In this document: piece after piece, positions 1 to 8,350 of the stretch
How the letters are laid out: every line of letters begins with the position of its first letter
How positions within the stretch are numbered: the first letter of the stretch is position 1
DNA from: Candidatus Methylomirabilota bacterium
GTDB taxonomy: Bacteria; Methylomirabilota; Methylomirabilia; Methylomirabilales; 2-02-FULL-66-22
Assembly (NCBI GenBank): GCA_016180655.1
Contig: JACPAT010000127.1
Coordinates: 1 to 34,378, forward strand
DNA length: 34,378 bases
Direction of reading: 5' to 3'
Made by a program: the position numbers and the translations under genes
The notes under the pieces: model-generated
Seen by the model: only the letters and a program-made list of their open reading frames with translations
Told to the model about the DNA's origin: nothing
Databases searched by the model: none

Positions 1-468
1 CAGCGGCACCATGAAGAAGAGAAACGCCAGCGGAAAGACGAGTCGGCGAGAGATCTCCTTGCCGAGGTGGAGAAGGGCGAGCCCGGCCAGGATCACGATG
101 AACGAGCTACGCATCAGAAATTCTTCGGCACCGACGTCCCCGAGGATCAGTGAGATGGCACCCACGAGGAGTACTGGGAGCCCGGCCCAGGTCCCCCGCG
201 GTATCAACCTCGCGAGTTCTCGGCGACGCCGCCAGATCAGAACGGCGCTGAACAGGGGCACCAGGAAGCCGTGGGAATAGTTGGGGTCATCCCACCACTG
301 CCAAACCAGCTCCGAAGAGGTCTTCCAGTAAAGTGCTCCAAGTATTCCGGCGAAGAGTGCGGCCGGCCTGCGGGCCAGCCGCCCGCCGTCGAAAGGCCGG
401 GCGCCGGCACGGAAAGTTCTTCTTCCAGGGACGCAGCAACAGACGGCAGCCGCGCGGCGGCCCCGCAT
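1..468 (-). CDS. Exosortase (EpsH/Xrt family), N-terminal part, truncated by window edge; start codon uncertain
   Basis: Manual reverse-strand translation gives ...[121 protein letters not shown]. The '[16 protein letters not shown]' segment is typical of exosortases. Not in the ORF track because it runs off the window. Confidence 0.85.
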   Translation of the reverse strand, partial: MRGRRAAAVCCCVPGRRTFRAGARPFDGGRLARRPAALFAGILGALYWKTSSELVWQWWDDPNYSHGFLVPLFSAVLIWRRRRELARLIPRGTWAGLPVLLVGAISLILGDVGAEEFLMRSSFIVILAGLALLHLGKEISRRLVFPLAFLFFMVPL

Positions 469-478
469 AAGCGGGGCC
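459..478. repeat. Perfect inverted repeat GGCCCCGC-ATAA-GCGGGGCC between divergent exosortase and rpoD
   Basis: 8-bp perfect stem, 4-nt loop, read directly. Confidence 0.7.
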
Positions 479-511
479 GTCAAGACGGCACCGGCTGCTG
501 CTCCCCCGGCG

Positions 512-2332
512 TTGAAAGGGCCGAAGACCGTTCTCCAAAAAAGCGCCGTCGCCGGGGCCAGGCCGGATACGGCCGCACCGGCGCGCCTCGAAGAGGTCAA
601 GGCGCTCATCGCCCTGGGCAAGAAGAAGGGCTATCTCACCTACGACGAGATCATGAGCCAACTGCCGGAGGATGAAACCTCGGCGGAGCGGTTCGACGAG
701 ATCTTTCGGGCCCTGGGGGAGATGGACATCGAGGTGGTGGACGCGCCCGAGCGCGCCAAGGGGAGCGACGGGGGCGAAGCACAGGGCGAGGAGGCCTCGC
801 CGGAGACGGAGCTCGACCTCACCCCGTCGCCCGTGGGTCGCACCGATGACCCGGTGCGCATGTACCTGCGCGAGATGGGCCGGACGCCGCTGCTCACCCG
901 TGAGGGAGAGATCCGGATCGCCAAGCGCATCGAGGAGGGCCGGAAGGAGGTGGCGGAGGCGGTCTGCCGGGCGGGCGTGGCCGTGCGCGAGGTGCTCTAC
1001 CTCGGCGAGCGGTTGGAGCAGGACCGGCTCCGGATCGGCGACCTCCTGGCCCTGAGTGAATTCGAGGAGCTCTCGGAGCAGAAGGAACGCGAGCTGGTCG
1101 CGGACGTGCGTCCCGTGATCCGCGGACTGCGGAACGAGCAGGCCAAGCTGGACGACCTGCGGCGCCGCCTGGCCAAGGCCCGGCCGCGCCTGAGCGCCCG
1201 GGGCCTGGCCCGCTTCGAGGCGGAGATCGCCCAGCGGAAGGCCAAACATGCGGAGCTCCTGCGCCGCCTCAACCTGAACCAGCGGGTGGTGGACCGGGTC
1301 GTGGCCCGCATGCGAAGTTTCCTGGAGCGGATCCAGGCGGGCGAGCGGGAGCTGCTGGAACTGGCCAAGAAGGCGCGCCTGAACCAGGCGGATGTGAAGC
1401 GCCTGGCCAGCGCGGACGGCCTGAGCCCGAATGTCCTGCGGGGCATGCTGCGGCGGTCCCGGCTGGCCAAGCAGGATGGGGAGATCCTCCGGCAGCAGTT
1501 CGCCGCGGTCCTGGAAAAGGTCCGGAGGGTGGAGCAGGAGGCGGATGCCCCCGCCAAGGAACTGCGCGCGTTGCTCGGCGCCATCACCGAGGGGGAGCGC
1601 AAGGCCCTGCAGGCCAAGAAGGAGATGGTGGAGGCCAACCTGCGCCTGGTCATCAGCATCGCCAAGAAGTACACCAACCGCGGCCTCCAGTTCCTGGACC
1701 TGATCCAGGAGGGGAACATCGGGCTCATGCGGGCGGTGGACAAGTTCGAATACCAGCGCGGGTACAAGTTCAGCACCTACGCCACCTGGTGGATCCGGCA
1801 GGCCATCACGCGGGCCATCGCCGACCAGGCGCGCACCATCCGGATCCCCGTGCACATGATCGAGACGATCAACAAGCTCATCCGGGCGTCGCGGCACCTG
1901 GTGCAGGAGTACGGCCGCGAGCCCAGCCCGGAAGAGATCGCCCAGAAGATCGACCTGCCCGTGGACAAGGTGCGCAAGGTCCTCAAGATCGCGCAGGAGC
2001 CCATCTCCCTGGAGACCCCCATCGGGGAAGAAGAGGATTCCCACCTGGGCGACTTCATCGAGGACAAGGCCGCCGTCTCCCCGCTGGAGGCGGTCATCGG
2101 GATCAACCTCGAGGGCCAGACCGAGGAGGTGCTGAAGAGCCTGACGCCCCGCGAGGAGCGGGTCCTCCGGCTGCGCTTCGGGATCGGGGACGGCTGCGAC
2201 CACACCCTGGAGGAGGTCGGACAGCAGTTCGACGTCACCCGCGAGCGAATCCGCCAGATCGAGGCCAAGGCCCTGCGGAAGCTGCGCCACCCGACCCGGA
2301 GCAAGAAGCTGAAGAGCTTCGTGGAGGGCTAG
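512..2332 (+). CDS. rpoD: RNA polymerase primary sigma factor RpoD (TTG start)
   Basis: Region 1.1-like '[24 protein letters not shown]'; regions 2-4 '[74 protein letters not shown]' and '[28 protein letters not shown]'. Confidence 0.97.
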   Translation: MKGPKTVLQKSAVAGARPDTAAPARLEEVKALIALGKKKGYLTYDEIMSQLPEDETSAERFDEIFRALGEMDIEVVDAPERAKGSDGGEAQGEEASPETELDLTPSPVGRTDDPVRMYLREMGRTPLLTREGEIRIAKRIEEGRKEVAEAVCRAGVAVREVLYLGERLEQDRLRIGDLLALSEFEELSEQKERELVADVRPVIRGLRNEQAKLDDLRRRLAKARPRLSARGLARFEAEIAQRKAKHAELLRRLNLNQRVVDRVVARMRSFLERIQAGERELLELAKKARLNQADVKRLASADGLSPNVLRGMLRRSRLAKQDGEILRQQFAAVLEKVRRVEQEADAPAKELRALLGAITEGERKALQAKKEMVEANLRLVISIAKKYTNRGLQFLDLIQEGNIGLMRAVDKFEYQRGYKFSTYATWWIRQAITRAIADQARTIRIPVHMIETINKLIRASRHLVQEYGREPSPEEIAQKIDLPVDKVRKVLKIAQEPISLETPIGEEEDSHLGDFIEDKAAVSPLEAVIGINLEGQTEEVLKSLTPREERVLRLRFGIGDGCDHTLEEVGQQFDVTRERIRQIEAKALRKLRHPTRSKKLKSFVEG

Positions 2333-2400
2333 AAGGACGAGAGCAGGGTGAGCCTTACGGCAGTGCTGGACTCCGGATGGAGGGCTGGACTATACTGAGG

Positions 2401-2422
2401 ATCGCCGCCTCTGGGCGGCGAT
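2401..2422 (+). promoter_or_regulatory. Hairpin ATCGCCGCC-TCTG-GGCGGCGAT in the tRNA 5' leader (possible rpoD terminator: followed by TCTTCTCT)
   Basis: 9-bp perfect stem; a TATACT box lies just upstream. Confidence 0.6.
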
Positions 2423-2430
2423 TCTTCTCT

Positions 2431-2507
2431 GGGCCCATAGCTCAGTTGGTCAGAGCCACCGGCTCATAACCGGACGGTCCCAGGTTCGAATCCTGGTGGG
2501 CCCACCA
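2431..2507 (+). tRNA. tRNA-Ile2 (anticodon CAT, likely lysidine-modified) with encoded CCA
   Basis: Cloverleaf GGGCCCA..TGGGCCC acceptor, D-arm GCTC..GAGC, anticodon loop CTCATAA, T-arm CCAGG-TTCGAAT-CCTGG, ACCA end. CTCATAA favours Ile2 over Met. Confidence 0.9.
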
Positions 2508-2522
2508 ACGTGCAGTTGAGAA

Positions 2523-2604
2523 TGCGCGCGATGCGCGCGTGGTCAGAGCCGTCCCGCTCCATGAGCGGGAACGGTCGCAGGTTCGAGTCCTGCTGGGCCC
2601 ACCA
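2523..2604 (+). repeat. tRNA-derived degenerate copy 1: hairpin GCGCGC-GAT-GCGCGC replaces the 5' part, followed by the tRNA 3' part ending TGGGCCCACCA
   Basis: TGGTCAGAGCC + anticodon-like stem-loop CCCGC-TCCATGA-GCGGG + T-arm GCAGG-TTCGAGT-CCTGC + TGGGCCCACCA; no GGGCCCA 5' acceptor strand. Confidence 0.85.
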
Positions 2605-2620
2605 CGCCGTAATTGTTCTT

Positions 2621-2678
2621 GCGCGCAGAGCGCGCCTGGTCAGAGCCGTCCTGCTCGAGAGCGGGACTGGGCCCACCA
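2621..2678 (+). repeat. tRNA-derived degenerate copy 2: hairpin GCGCGC-AGA-GCGCGC, TGGTCAGAGCC, anticodon-arm remnant, T-arm missing, TGGGCCCACCA end
   Basis: Direct alignment with 2431-2507 and 2523-2604. Confidence 0.85.
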
Positions 2679-2698
2679 TCCGAGAACCACCACGTGAG

Positions 2699-2729
2699 CC
2701 CTCGTGACGCACGGTCACGCGGGTTTTTT
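2699..2729 (+). terminator. Rho-independent terminator after the tRNA-derived array
   Basis: CCC-T-CGTGAC-GCACG-GTCACG-C-GGG followed by TTTTTT. Confidence 0.88.
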
Positions 2730-2859
2730 GTTTGACCAGAAGACCAGGCAAGTCGAAGGGGGAACCACAGCGGGCGAGCCGGGCCTGGGTTGACCGTGCC
2801 GGATATCTGTGCGATACTTCCCTGGCCAAATCTCCAAATCACCACCCAGGTTGCCAGGC

Positions 2860-3561
2860 ATGTGGAACGGACTGGATAAGCTCCTCGAGTTGCAGAGGCT
2901 GGATCAGGCCATCGCCCGGCTGGAGGCCGAGGGCCGGGCGATTCCCCAGGAGATCCAGGCGCTGGAAGCCCGCCTGACGGAAGCCAGGGCTGGCCTGGAT
3001 CAGGCCAAGGCCAAGGCGGACCAGATCCAGAAGGAACGGCGGGCCAAGGAACGCGAGCTGGATGAAGCCACCATCAACACCAAGAAGAAACAGGCCCGCC
3101 TCTTCGAGATCAAGACGAACGAGGAATACTCCGCCGTCCTCAAGGAGATCGAAAGCCTGAAGGAGAAATCCTCCAAGCTCGAGGAGGAGATCCTGAACCT
3201 TCTGGAACGGGGCGATGTGGCGGCCAAGACGGTGACCGACGCGGAAAAGGGGTTCAAGGCGGCCGAGGCGCTCCACCAGAACGAACGAACAGAGAAGGAA
3301 GGACAGCTCGCCAGGCTGCGGCAGGAGTTGGCCATTCTTCAGGAGGCCCGCAAGGGCCAGGCCAGCCGGCTGGATACTGACCTCCTGCGACAATACACCC
3401 GCCTGAGGAAGTCTCGCGGCGTGGCCGTCGTCGCGGTGAAAGACGGCTCCTGCGGCGGATGCGGCATCTCGCTGACCCCGCAGACCTACACCGAGGTCCG
3501 CCGCAACGACCGCATGTTCACCTGCAGCTCCTGCAACCGCATCCTCTATTTCGCCGGGTAG
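2860..3561 (+). CDS. C4-type zinc ribbon / coiled-coil protein (DUF164-like)
   Basis: Long coiled coil then C-terminal 'CGGCGISLTPQTYTEVRRNDRMFTCSSCNRILYF' (two CxxC). Confidence 0.88.
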   Translation: MWNGLDKLLELQRLDQAIARLEAEGRAIPQEIQALEARLTEARAGLDQAKAKADQIQKERRAKERELDEATINTKKKQARLFEIKTNEEYSAVLKEIESLKEKSSKLEEEILNLLERGDVAAKTVTDAEKGFKAAEALHQNERTEKEGQLARLRQELAILQEARKGQASRLDTDLLRQYTRLRKSRGVAVVAVKDGSCGGCGISLTPQTYTEVRRNDRMFTCSSCNRILYFAG

Positions 3562-3565
3562 CGGC

Positions 3566-4192
3566 GTGGATGCCGCAGACCTCCTCTCCCGGCTCCGCCG
3601 GCTGAGCCACGCCCTCCCGCGTGCCGGCATCTTGCAGTTGCCTCCCGGTCTCTCCGCGGAAGAAGCCATCCAGACCATCCGGGCCGCACTGAAGGCCCTG
3701 GAGCCGCGACTCACCGTCCGGGCGAAACGGGCCCAGGCGGGCGGTGTCGCGCGGATCCATGTTGACGGCGCCGCCCGCGGCAACCCGGGCCCCGCCGGTG
3801 TGGGTGTCCTGATCATCGGGCCGGACGGCCAGGTGGCGGAGCGAGTCCACCGCTCCATCGGCGAGGCGACCAACAATGTGGCGGAATACCGCGCCCTGCT
3901 CCTGGCGCTGGAACGAGCCCAGGCCCTGGGGTACACCGACCTCGAGGTCTTCTCGGACTCGGAACTGCTGGTGCGCCAGCTCCAGGGACGCTACCAGGTG
4001 AAGCATCCCGCGCTCCGAAAGCTGTATACGATGGTCAGGGAACGCGTCGGAGCCTTCAGCCGCTTCGACATCCAGCACGTCCCCCGCGAGCAGAATGCCG
4101 AGGCGGACGCCCTGGCGAACCTGGGCGTCGATGAGTCGCGCAGGCCGGGCCGCCGTGCTGGGGAGCCGGACGGATCGGGGGGGGCCGGATGA
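3566..4192 (+). CDS. Ribonuclease HI family protein (GTG start)
   Basis: 'ARIHVDGAARGNPGPAGVGVLI...NNVAEYRALLLAL...VFSDSELLVRQLQG...REQNAEADALAN'. Confidence 0.93.
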   Translation: MDAADLLSRLRRLSHALPRAGILQLPPGLSAEEAIQTIRAALKALEPRLTVRAKRAQAGGVARIHVDGAARGNPGPAGVGVLIIGPDGQVAERVHRSIGEATNNVAEYRALLLALERAQALGYTDLEVFSDSELLVRQLQGRYQVKHPALRKLYTMVRERVGAFSRFDIQHVPREQNAEADALANLGVDESRRPGRRAGEPDGSGGAG

Positions 4193-4680
4193 GCAGACCC
4201 GCCTGGCGCCGGCCGGTTCGGATCGGGGAGGCGGTTCCCGGCGCGTTTCAGCGCCTGGGACTCGAGATCCGGTTCCGCCAGAGCGAGGTCTGGAGGGTCT
4301 GGCCCACGGTGGTGGGCCCCCAGATCGCGCGCCATGCCCAGCCGCACGCCGTCTGGCACGGCCGCCTGATCGTCCACGTCACGGATCCCGTGTGGTTGCA
4401 CCACCTGAGCATGATGCGCCACCGGGTGATCCCCGCCCTCAACGAGAAGCTCCGCACCACGGTGGTGCGAGAGCTGATCCTCCGGGTCGGGGAGGTGCCG
4501 GACCTCCCCACGGACCTCCCGGGCTCACCTCGCCAGACCGAGGGGCCCCCGCCAGACCCGGACCAGGTTGCCCGGGTCGAAGCCCTGCTGGAGCCCCTGG
4601 GGGATGTCCCTTTTCGGGACGTCCTGTACCGCCTGCTCCTCCGCGCTGCTCGACGCCCCGGCCCCGATTCGTCCCGGTAA
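4189..4680 (+). CDS. DUF721 (DciA-like) protein
   Basis: 'VWPTVVGPQIARHAQPHAVWHGRLIVHVTDPVWLHHLSMMRHRVIPALNEKL'; ATGA overlap with the RNase HI gene. Confidence 0.8.
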   Translation: MSRPAWRRPVRIGEAVPGAFQRLGLEIRFRQSEVWRVWPTVVGPQIARHAQPHAVWHGRLIVHVTDPVWLHHLSMMRHRVIPALNEKLRTTVVRELILRVGEVPDLPTDLPGSPRQTEGPPPDPDQVARVEALLEPLGDVPFRDVLYRLLLRAARRPGPDSSR

Positions 4681-4737
4681 AAGCGCCACAATCCGTTGCA
4701 GTTCAACCACAGAAAACGCCGTTTCAGGGAAGCGTTG

Positions 4738-4776
4738 AGATTTGTCATGGTCAGAAGACAAATCTTCGCTTGTCTT
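4738..4776 (+). promoter_or_regulatory. Two mutually exclusive hairpins in the lpxC leader
   Basis: AGATTTGTC(4738-4746)/GACAAATCT(4757-4765), and AAGACAA(4755-4761)/TTGTCTT(4770-4776); the shared segment can pair only one way. Confidence 0.55.
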
Positions 4777-4899
4777 TTCGAGAGGTTAGGATGGCAGCAG
4801 CGTGTCGGAAAATGGTATCCGCCTTGCAATTCCGAACCTCGATTCGGTTTGTGCGCGCCCCATGCAATTCGTCCCCTGCGAGCACGAAGGGAGACAATC

Positions 4900-5826
4900 T
4901 TGAGCCACCAGCGAACCCTGGAACGGCCGGTCCGGTGTGAGGGGATCGGGCTCCATACCGGGGAGAAGGTCGCCATGACCCTCTGCCCGGCCCCGGCCAA
5001 CCGCGGCGTGGTGTTTCGCCGGACGGATCTCCCCTCTGTCCCAACGATCGAGGCCCGGCCGGAACACGTGGTGGATACGCAGTACGCCACGACCATCGCC
5101 AAGAACGGCGCCTCGGTGAAGACGATCGAGCACTTGATGTCCGCCCTGGCCGGCATGGGGGTGGACAACGTCCAGGTGGACCTCACCGGCCCCGAGGTGC
5201 CGATCCTGGATGGGAGTGCGGCCCCCTTCGTGGAGCTGCTCCGGCAGGCGGGCTTGCGCCGGCAGTTTGCCCCCAAGACGTTCCTGAAGGTCCGGCAACC
5301 CATCACGGTGGAGGTGGGGACCCGGATGCTGCGGATCGTGCCCTCGCAGCGGCTCAAGGTGATCTACACGATGTGCTTCGATCACCCCGTGCTGGGTGAG
5401 CAGACGGTGGCCATGGAGATCGGCCGCGACCGCTACGCCCGCGAGGTGGCGCCCAGCCGCACCTACGGCTTCGTGCGGGACCTGGACATACTCTCTCGCC
5501 TCGGCCTGGCCAAGGGCGGATCCCTGGAGAACGCCGTGGTCATCGGCGAGGACGGTGTCCTGAACGGGCCGCTCCGCTTCCCGGACGAGCTGGTCCGGCA
5601 CAAGATCCTGGACCTGCTGGGCGATCTGTACCTCTTGGGCAAGCCGCTGGTGGGCACGATCATCGCCCACGGCGCGGGCCATCAGCTTCATCTGCAACTC
5701 GTGCATCGCATCCAGGAGCACCTGGGGGTCGAGCCCGAGCCATTCAGCCTCTCGGCGGCTGCCGTGGAGCAGTGGGTCTCCCCACTTCTGCCACCTTCCC
5801 GCCCGCTGAAGGCCGCCGTGATCTGA
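4900..5826 (+). CDS. lpxC: UDP-3-O-acyl-N-acetylglucosamine deacetylase LpxC (TTG start)
   Basis: 'LERPVRCEGIGLHTGEKVAMTLCPAPANRGVVFRR...SVKTIEHLMSALAGMGVDNVQVDLTGPEVPILDGSA'; GAAGGGA ribosome-binding site upstream of TTG. Confidence 0.96.
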   Translation: MSHQRTLERPVRCEGIGLHTGEKVAMTLCPAPANRGVVFRRTDLPSVPTIEARPEHVVDTQYATTIAKNGASVKTIEHLMSALAGMGVDNVQVDLTGPEVPILDGSAAPFVELLRQAGLRRQFAPKTFLKVRQPITVEVGTRMLRIVPSQRLKVIYTMCFDHPVLGEQTVAMEIGRDRYAREVAPSRTYGFVRDLDILSRLGLAKGGSLENAVVIGEDGVLNGPLRFPDELVRHKILDLLGDLYLLGKPLVGTIIAHGAGHQLHLQLVHRIQEHLGVEPEPFSLSAAAVEQWVSPLLPPSRPLKAAVI

Positions 5827-5853
5827 CCCCGCCCCCGGCCGGGGCGGGGTTTT
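5827..5853 (+). terminator. Terminator downstream of lpxC
   Basis: CCCCGCCCCCGGCCGGGGCGGGGTTTT. Confidence 0.85.
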
Positions 5854-6033
5854 GCCTTGCCTTCTCCTTCACCCATCCCCTATACTCTCCGCGAGTTGTG
5901 CCCCGGGCGGCGCAGCGCCCCTCCGTCGCAACGTGTGCCCGCCGTACGGGGACAGGCGGGGCGGTCCCGGTCGCCCCGTGCGCTCCCCGCCGGGCCGGCG
6001 TCCTGGCGGACACCCGCATCTTCACCCGAGCCA

Positions 6034-8262
6034 ATGACGGAGTTTCCACAGAGCGACGCGGCAGCGCGCACCCGCCGGAACCGCATCATCCTGGTCTCGG
6101 TCCTGGCCCTGGTGGTGGCCCTGACCGCAGTGCAGGTCCTTATCCAGCAACTCCGCGTTCCCAGCCCGATCGCCTCCAACATCCTCATCTTCGCCCTGGT
6201 CAACATCAACATCGTCCTCCTGCTCCTGCTGGTGCTCCTGGTCTTCCGCAGCCTGTTCAAGGTGTACCTGGAGCGGCGGGAGAACGTCCTGGGTTCCAAG
6301 TTCCGGGTGAAGCTGGCGATCGCCTTCGTCAGCCTGGCGCTCCTGCCGGCGGCCCTCCTGTTCCTGGTGGCCAGCAACCTGATCACGACCAGCGTGGACA
6401 GCTGGTTCAACATCCAGGTGGAGGAGTCCCTGGACAAGGCCTTGGAGGTCGCCCAGACCTACTCGCGCGGCAGCCAGGAGCGCACGCTGAACCAGGCGCG
6501 CCAGGTCGCGGCGCGGCTGGGCGAGGCGCTCACGTCCGGGGGTGGCCTGGAGGCGGCGCGCCGAGTGGGCAGCGAGAAGTTCCGGGAGTACGGGCTGGAC
6601 GGGGCGCAGCTTTTCAGCCGGCAGCGGGTGGAGCTGGCGCAGTGGCGCGGGCCGAAGGTTCCGGAGGAGGCCATGCTGTCTCCCGCCTCGCGGCTGGTCC
6701 GACAGGGACTGGACGGCGAGGCCTTCGCCACGGTCCAGTCCATCCCCCAGGGGGACCTGATCCGGGCGCTGGCGCCCGTCGTGCGGCCGGGGTCTCCCCA
6801 GGAGGTGCTGGGCGTGGTGGCCGTCACGGCCTACGTGCCGGAGGCCCTCCTCACCAAGGCGACTGAGATCGGCACCGGGGTCAAGGAGTACCAGCAGCTC
6901 CGCATGCTGAAGAACCCCATCAAGGGCATCTACCTGATGCTCTTCCTCATGGTCACGCTGGTGATCATCTTCGGCGCCATCTGGGTCGGCGTGTATCTGG
7001 CCCGGGGCATCACGGGGCCGATCCAGGAACTCGCCGAGGGCACGCGCAAGGTGGCGGCGGGCGACCTGAACTTCAAAGTGCAGATGAAGGCGGACGACGA
7101 GATCGGGATGCTGGTGGAGTCGTTCAACCAGATGACCGCCGACCTCTACCGGAGCAAGGCGGCGCTGACCCAGACGTACCAGGAGCTGCAGGCCTCGAAC
7201 GTGGAGCTGGATCGTCGCCGGGGCTACATGGAGACGGTGCTGGAGTCGATCGCCGCGGGCGTCCTCTCCCTGGACGCCGAGGGCCGGCTGAACACGGTGA
7301 ACCGGGCGGCCGCCCGCATGCTGGGCCGGCGGGCCGACGAGCTCCTGCATCGTCCCTACCCCGAGGTCTTCGCGGGCGAGGCGCTGGCGCCGCTCCGCCA
7401 GCGGGTGGCCCGCCTGGTGGATGACGGCCAGGAGACCACGGACGAGCAGGTCAGCCTGACGTTGGACGGGCGGCCGGCCACCCTGGTGGTCACCGTGAGC
7501 GGCCTGCGGAGCCCCGAGGGGCAGACGCAGGGACTGGTGGTGGTGCTGGACGACGTGTCGGATCTGATCCGGGCCCAGCAGGCCATGGCCTGGCGCGAGG
7601 TCGCGAAGCGCATCGCCCACGAGATCATGAATCCCCTCACCCCCATCAAGCTCTCCACCCAGCGCCTGCGGAAGAAATTCGCCGAGGGGGCCCCCGACGT
7701 GGAGCGGGTGTTTGACGAGTGCACCCGGACCATCATCCAGGAGGTGGAGGGGCTGAAGAATCTGGTGGACGAGTTCTCGCGCTACGCGCGCATGCCCAGC
7801 GCCCATCCCCGCCCCGGCGATCTCCACGCGGTGGTGCGGCAGGTGGCGCAGCTCTACGCGGGCGTCCGGGTCGGGATCCGGCTGCGGACCGAACTGGATC
7901 CCACGGTTCCCCCCGTCAACCTGGACCCGGATTACATGAAGCGTGCCCTCATCAACCTGGTGGATAACGCCGTGGCCGCCATCCCCGAGGAGGGCGAGAT
8001 CGTGATCCGCACGCAGTTCCTCGCGGGCGTGGGGCGGGTCGTGCTGGAGGTCGCCGACACGGGCCAGGGCTTCCCGTCGGAGGACCGGGACCGCCTCTTC
8101 CTCCCATACTACTCGACGAAGCGCCCGACGGGGGGACTGGGCCTGGCCATCGTCAACCGGATCGTCCTGGAGCACGGCGGGCAGATCCGGGTGGAGGAGA
8201 ACCAGCCGAAAGGCACCCGGCTGGTCATCGAGCTGCCGGCGCTGGCGCCGGTCGCAGCCTAG
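6034..8262 (+). CDS. NtrY-type membrane sensor histidine kinase (HAMP, PAS, HATPase)
   Basis: HAMP 'GITGPIQELAEGTRKVAAGDLNFKV', DHp 'KRIAHEIMNPLTPIKLSTQRL', 'LINLVDNAVAAI', 'GGLGLAIVNRIVLEHGG'. Confidence 0.93.
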   Translation: MTEFPQSDAAARTRRNRIILVSVLALVVALTAVQVLIQQLRVPSPIASNILIFALVNINIVLLLLLVLLVFRSLFKVYLERRENVLGSKFRVKLAIAFVSLALLPAALLFLVASNLITTSVDSWFNIQVEESLDKALEVAQTYSRGSQERTLNQARQVAARLGEALTSGGGLEAARRVGSEKFREYGLDGAQLFSRQRVELAQWRGPKVPEEAMLSPASRLVRQGLDGEAFATVQSIPQGDLIRALAPVVRPGSPQEVLGVVAVTAYVPEALLTKATEIGTGVKEYQQLRMLKNPIKGIYLMLFLMVTLVIIFGAIWVGVYLARGITGPIQELAEGTRKVAAGDLNFKVQMKADDEIGMLVESFNQMTADLYRSKAALTQTYQELQASNVELDRRRGYMETVLESIAAGVLSLDAEGRLNTVNRAAARMLGRRADELLHRPYPEVFAGEALAPLRQRVARLVDDGQETTDEQVSLTLDGRPATLVVTVSGLRSPEGQTQGLVVVLDDVSDLIRAQQAMAWREVAKRIAHEIMNPLTPIKLSTQRLRKKFAEGAPDVERVFDECTRTIIQEVEGLKNLVDEFSRYARMPSAHPRPGDLHAVVRQVAQLYAGVRVGIRLRTELDPTVPPVNLDPDYMKRALINLVDNAVAAIPEEGEIVIRTQFLAGVGRVVLEVADTGQGFPSEDRDRLFLPYYSTKRPTGGLGLAIVNRIVLEHGGQIRVEENQPKGTRLVIELPALAPVAA

Positions 8263-8263
8263 C

Positions 8264-8339
8264 TTGGCAACTGGGCAACTGGGCACTCTGGTAATCCGGA
8301 ACCCCTGGTTGCTGGAGTGCCCGATTGCCTGATTGCCGG
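8264..8339. repeat. Inverted-repeat element with arms made of 8-bp units (GGCAACTG GGCAACTG GGCACTC / GAGTGCCC GATTGCCT GATTGCC)
   Basis: Arms 8266-8288 and 8315-8337 match at 18 of 23 positions by eye. Confidence 0.75.
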
Positions 8340-8350
8340 TGTGGTAGAGC

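Noticed and set aside
287-2290. 667-aa minus-strand ORF antisense to rpoD
   Set aside because: High-GC antisense artifact; the plus-strand rpoD is unambiguous and the antisense protein is low complexity.
2431-2678. Three functional tandem tRNA genes
   Set aside because: Only the first forms a full cloverleaf; the next two lack the 5' acceptor and part of the D-arm, and the last lacks the T-arm.
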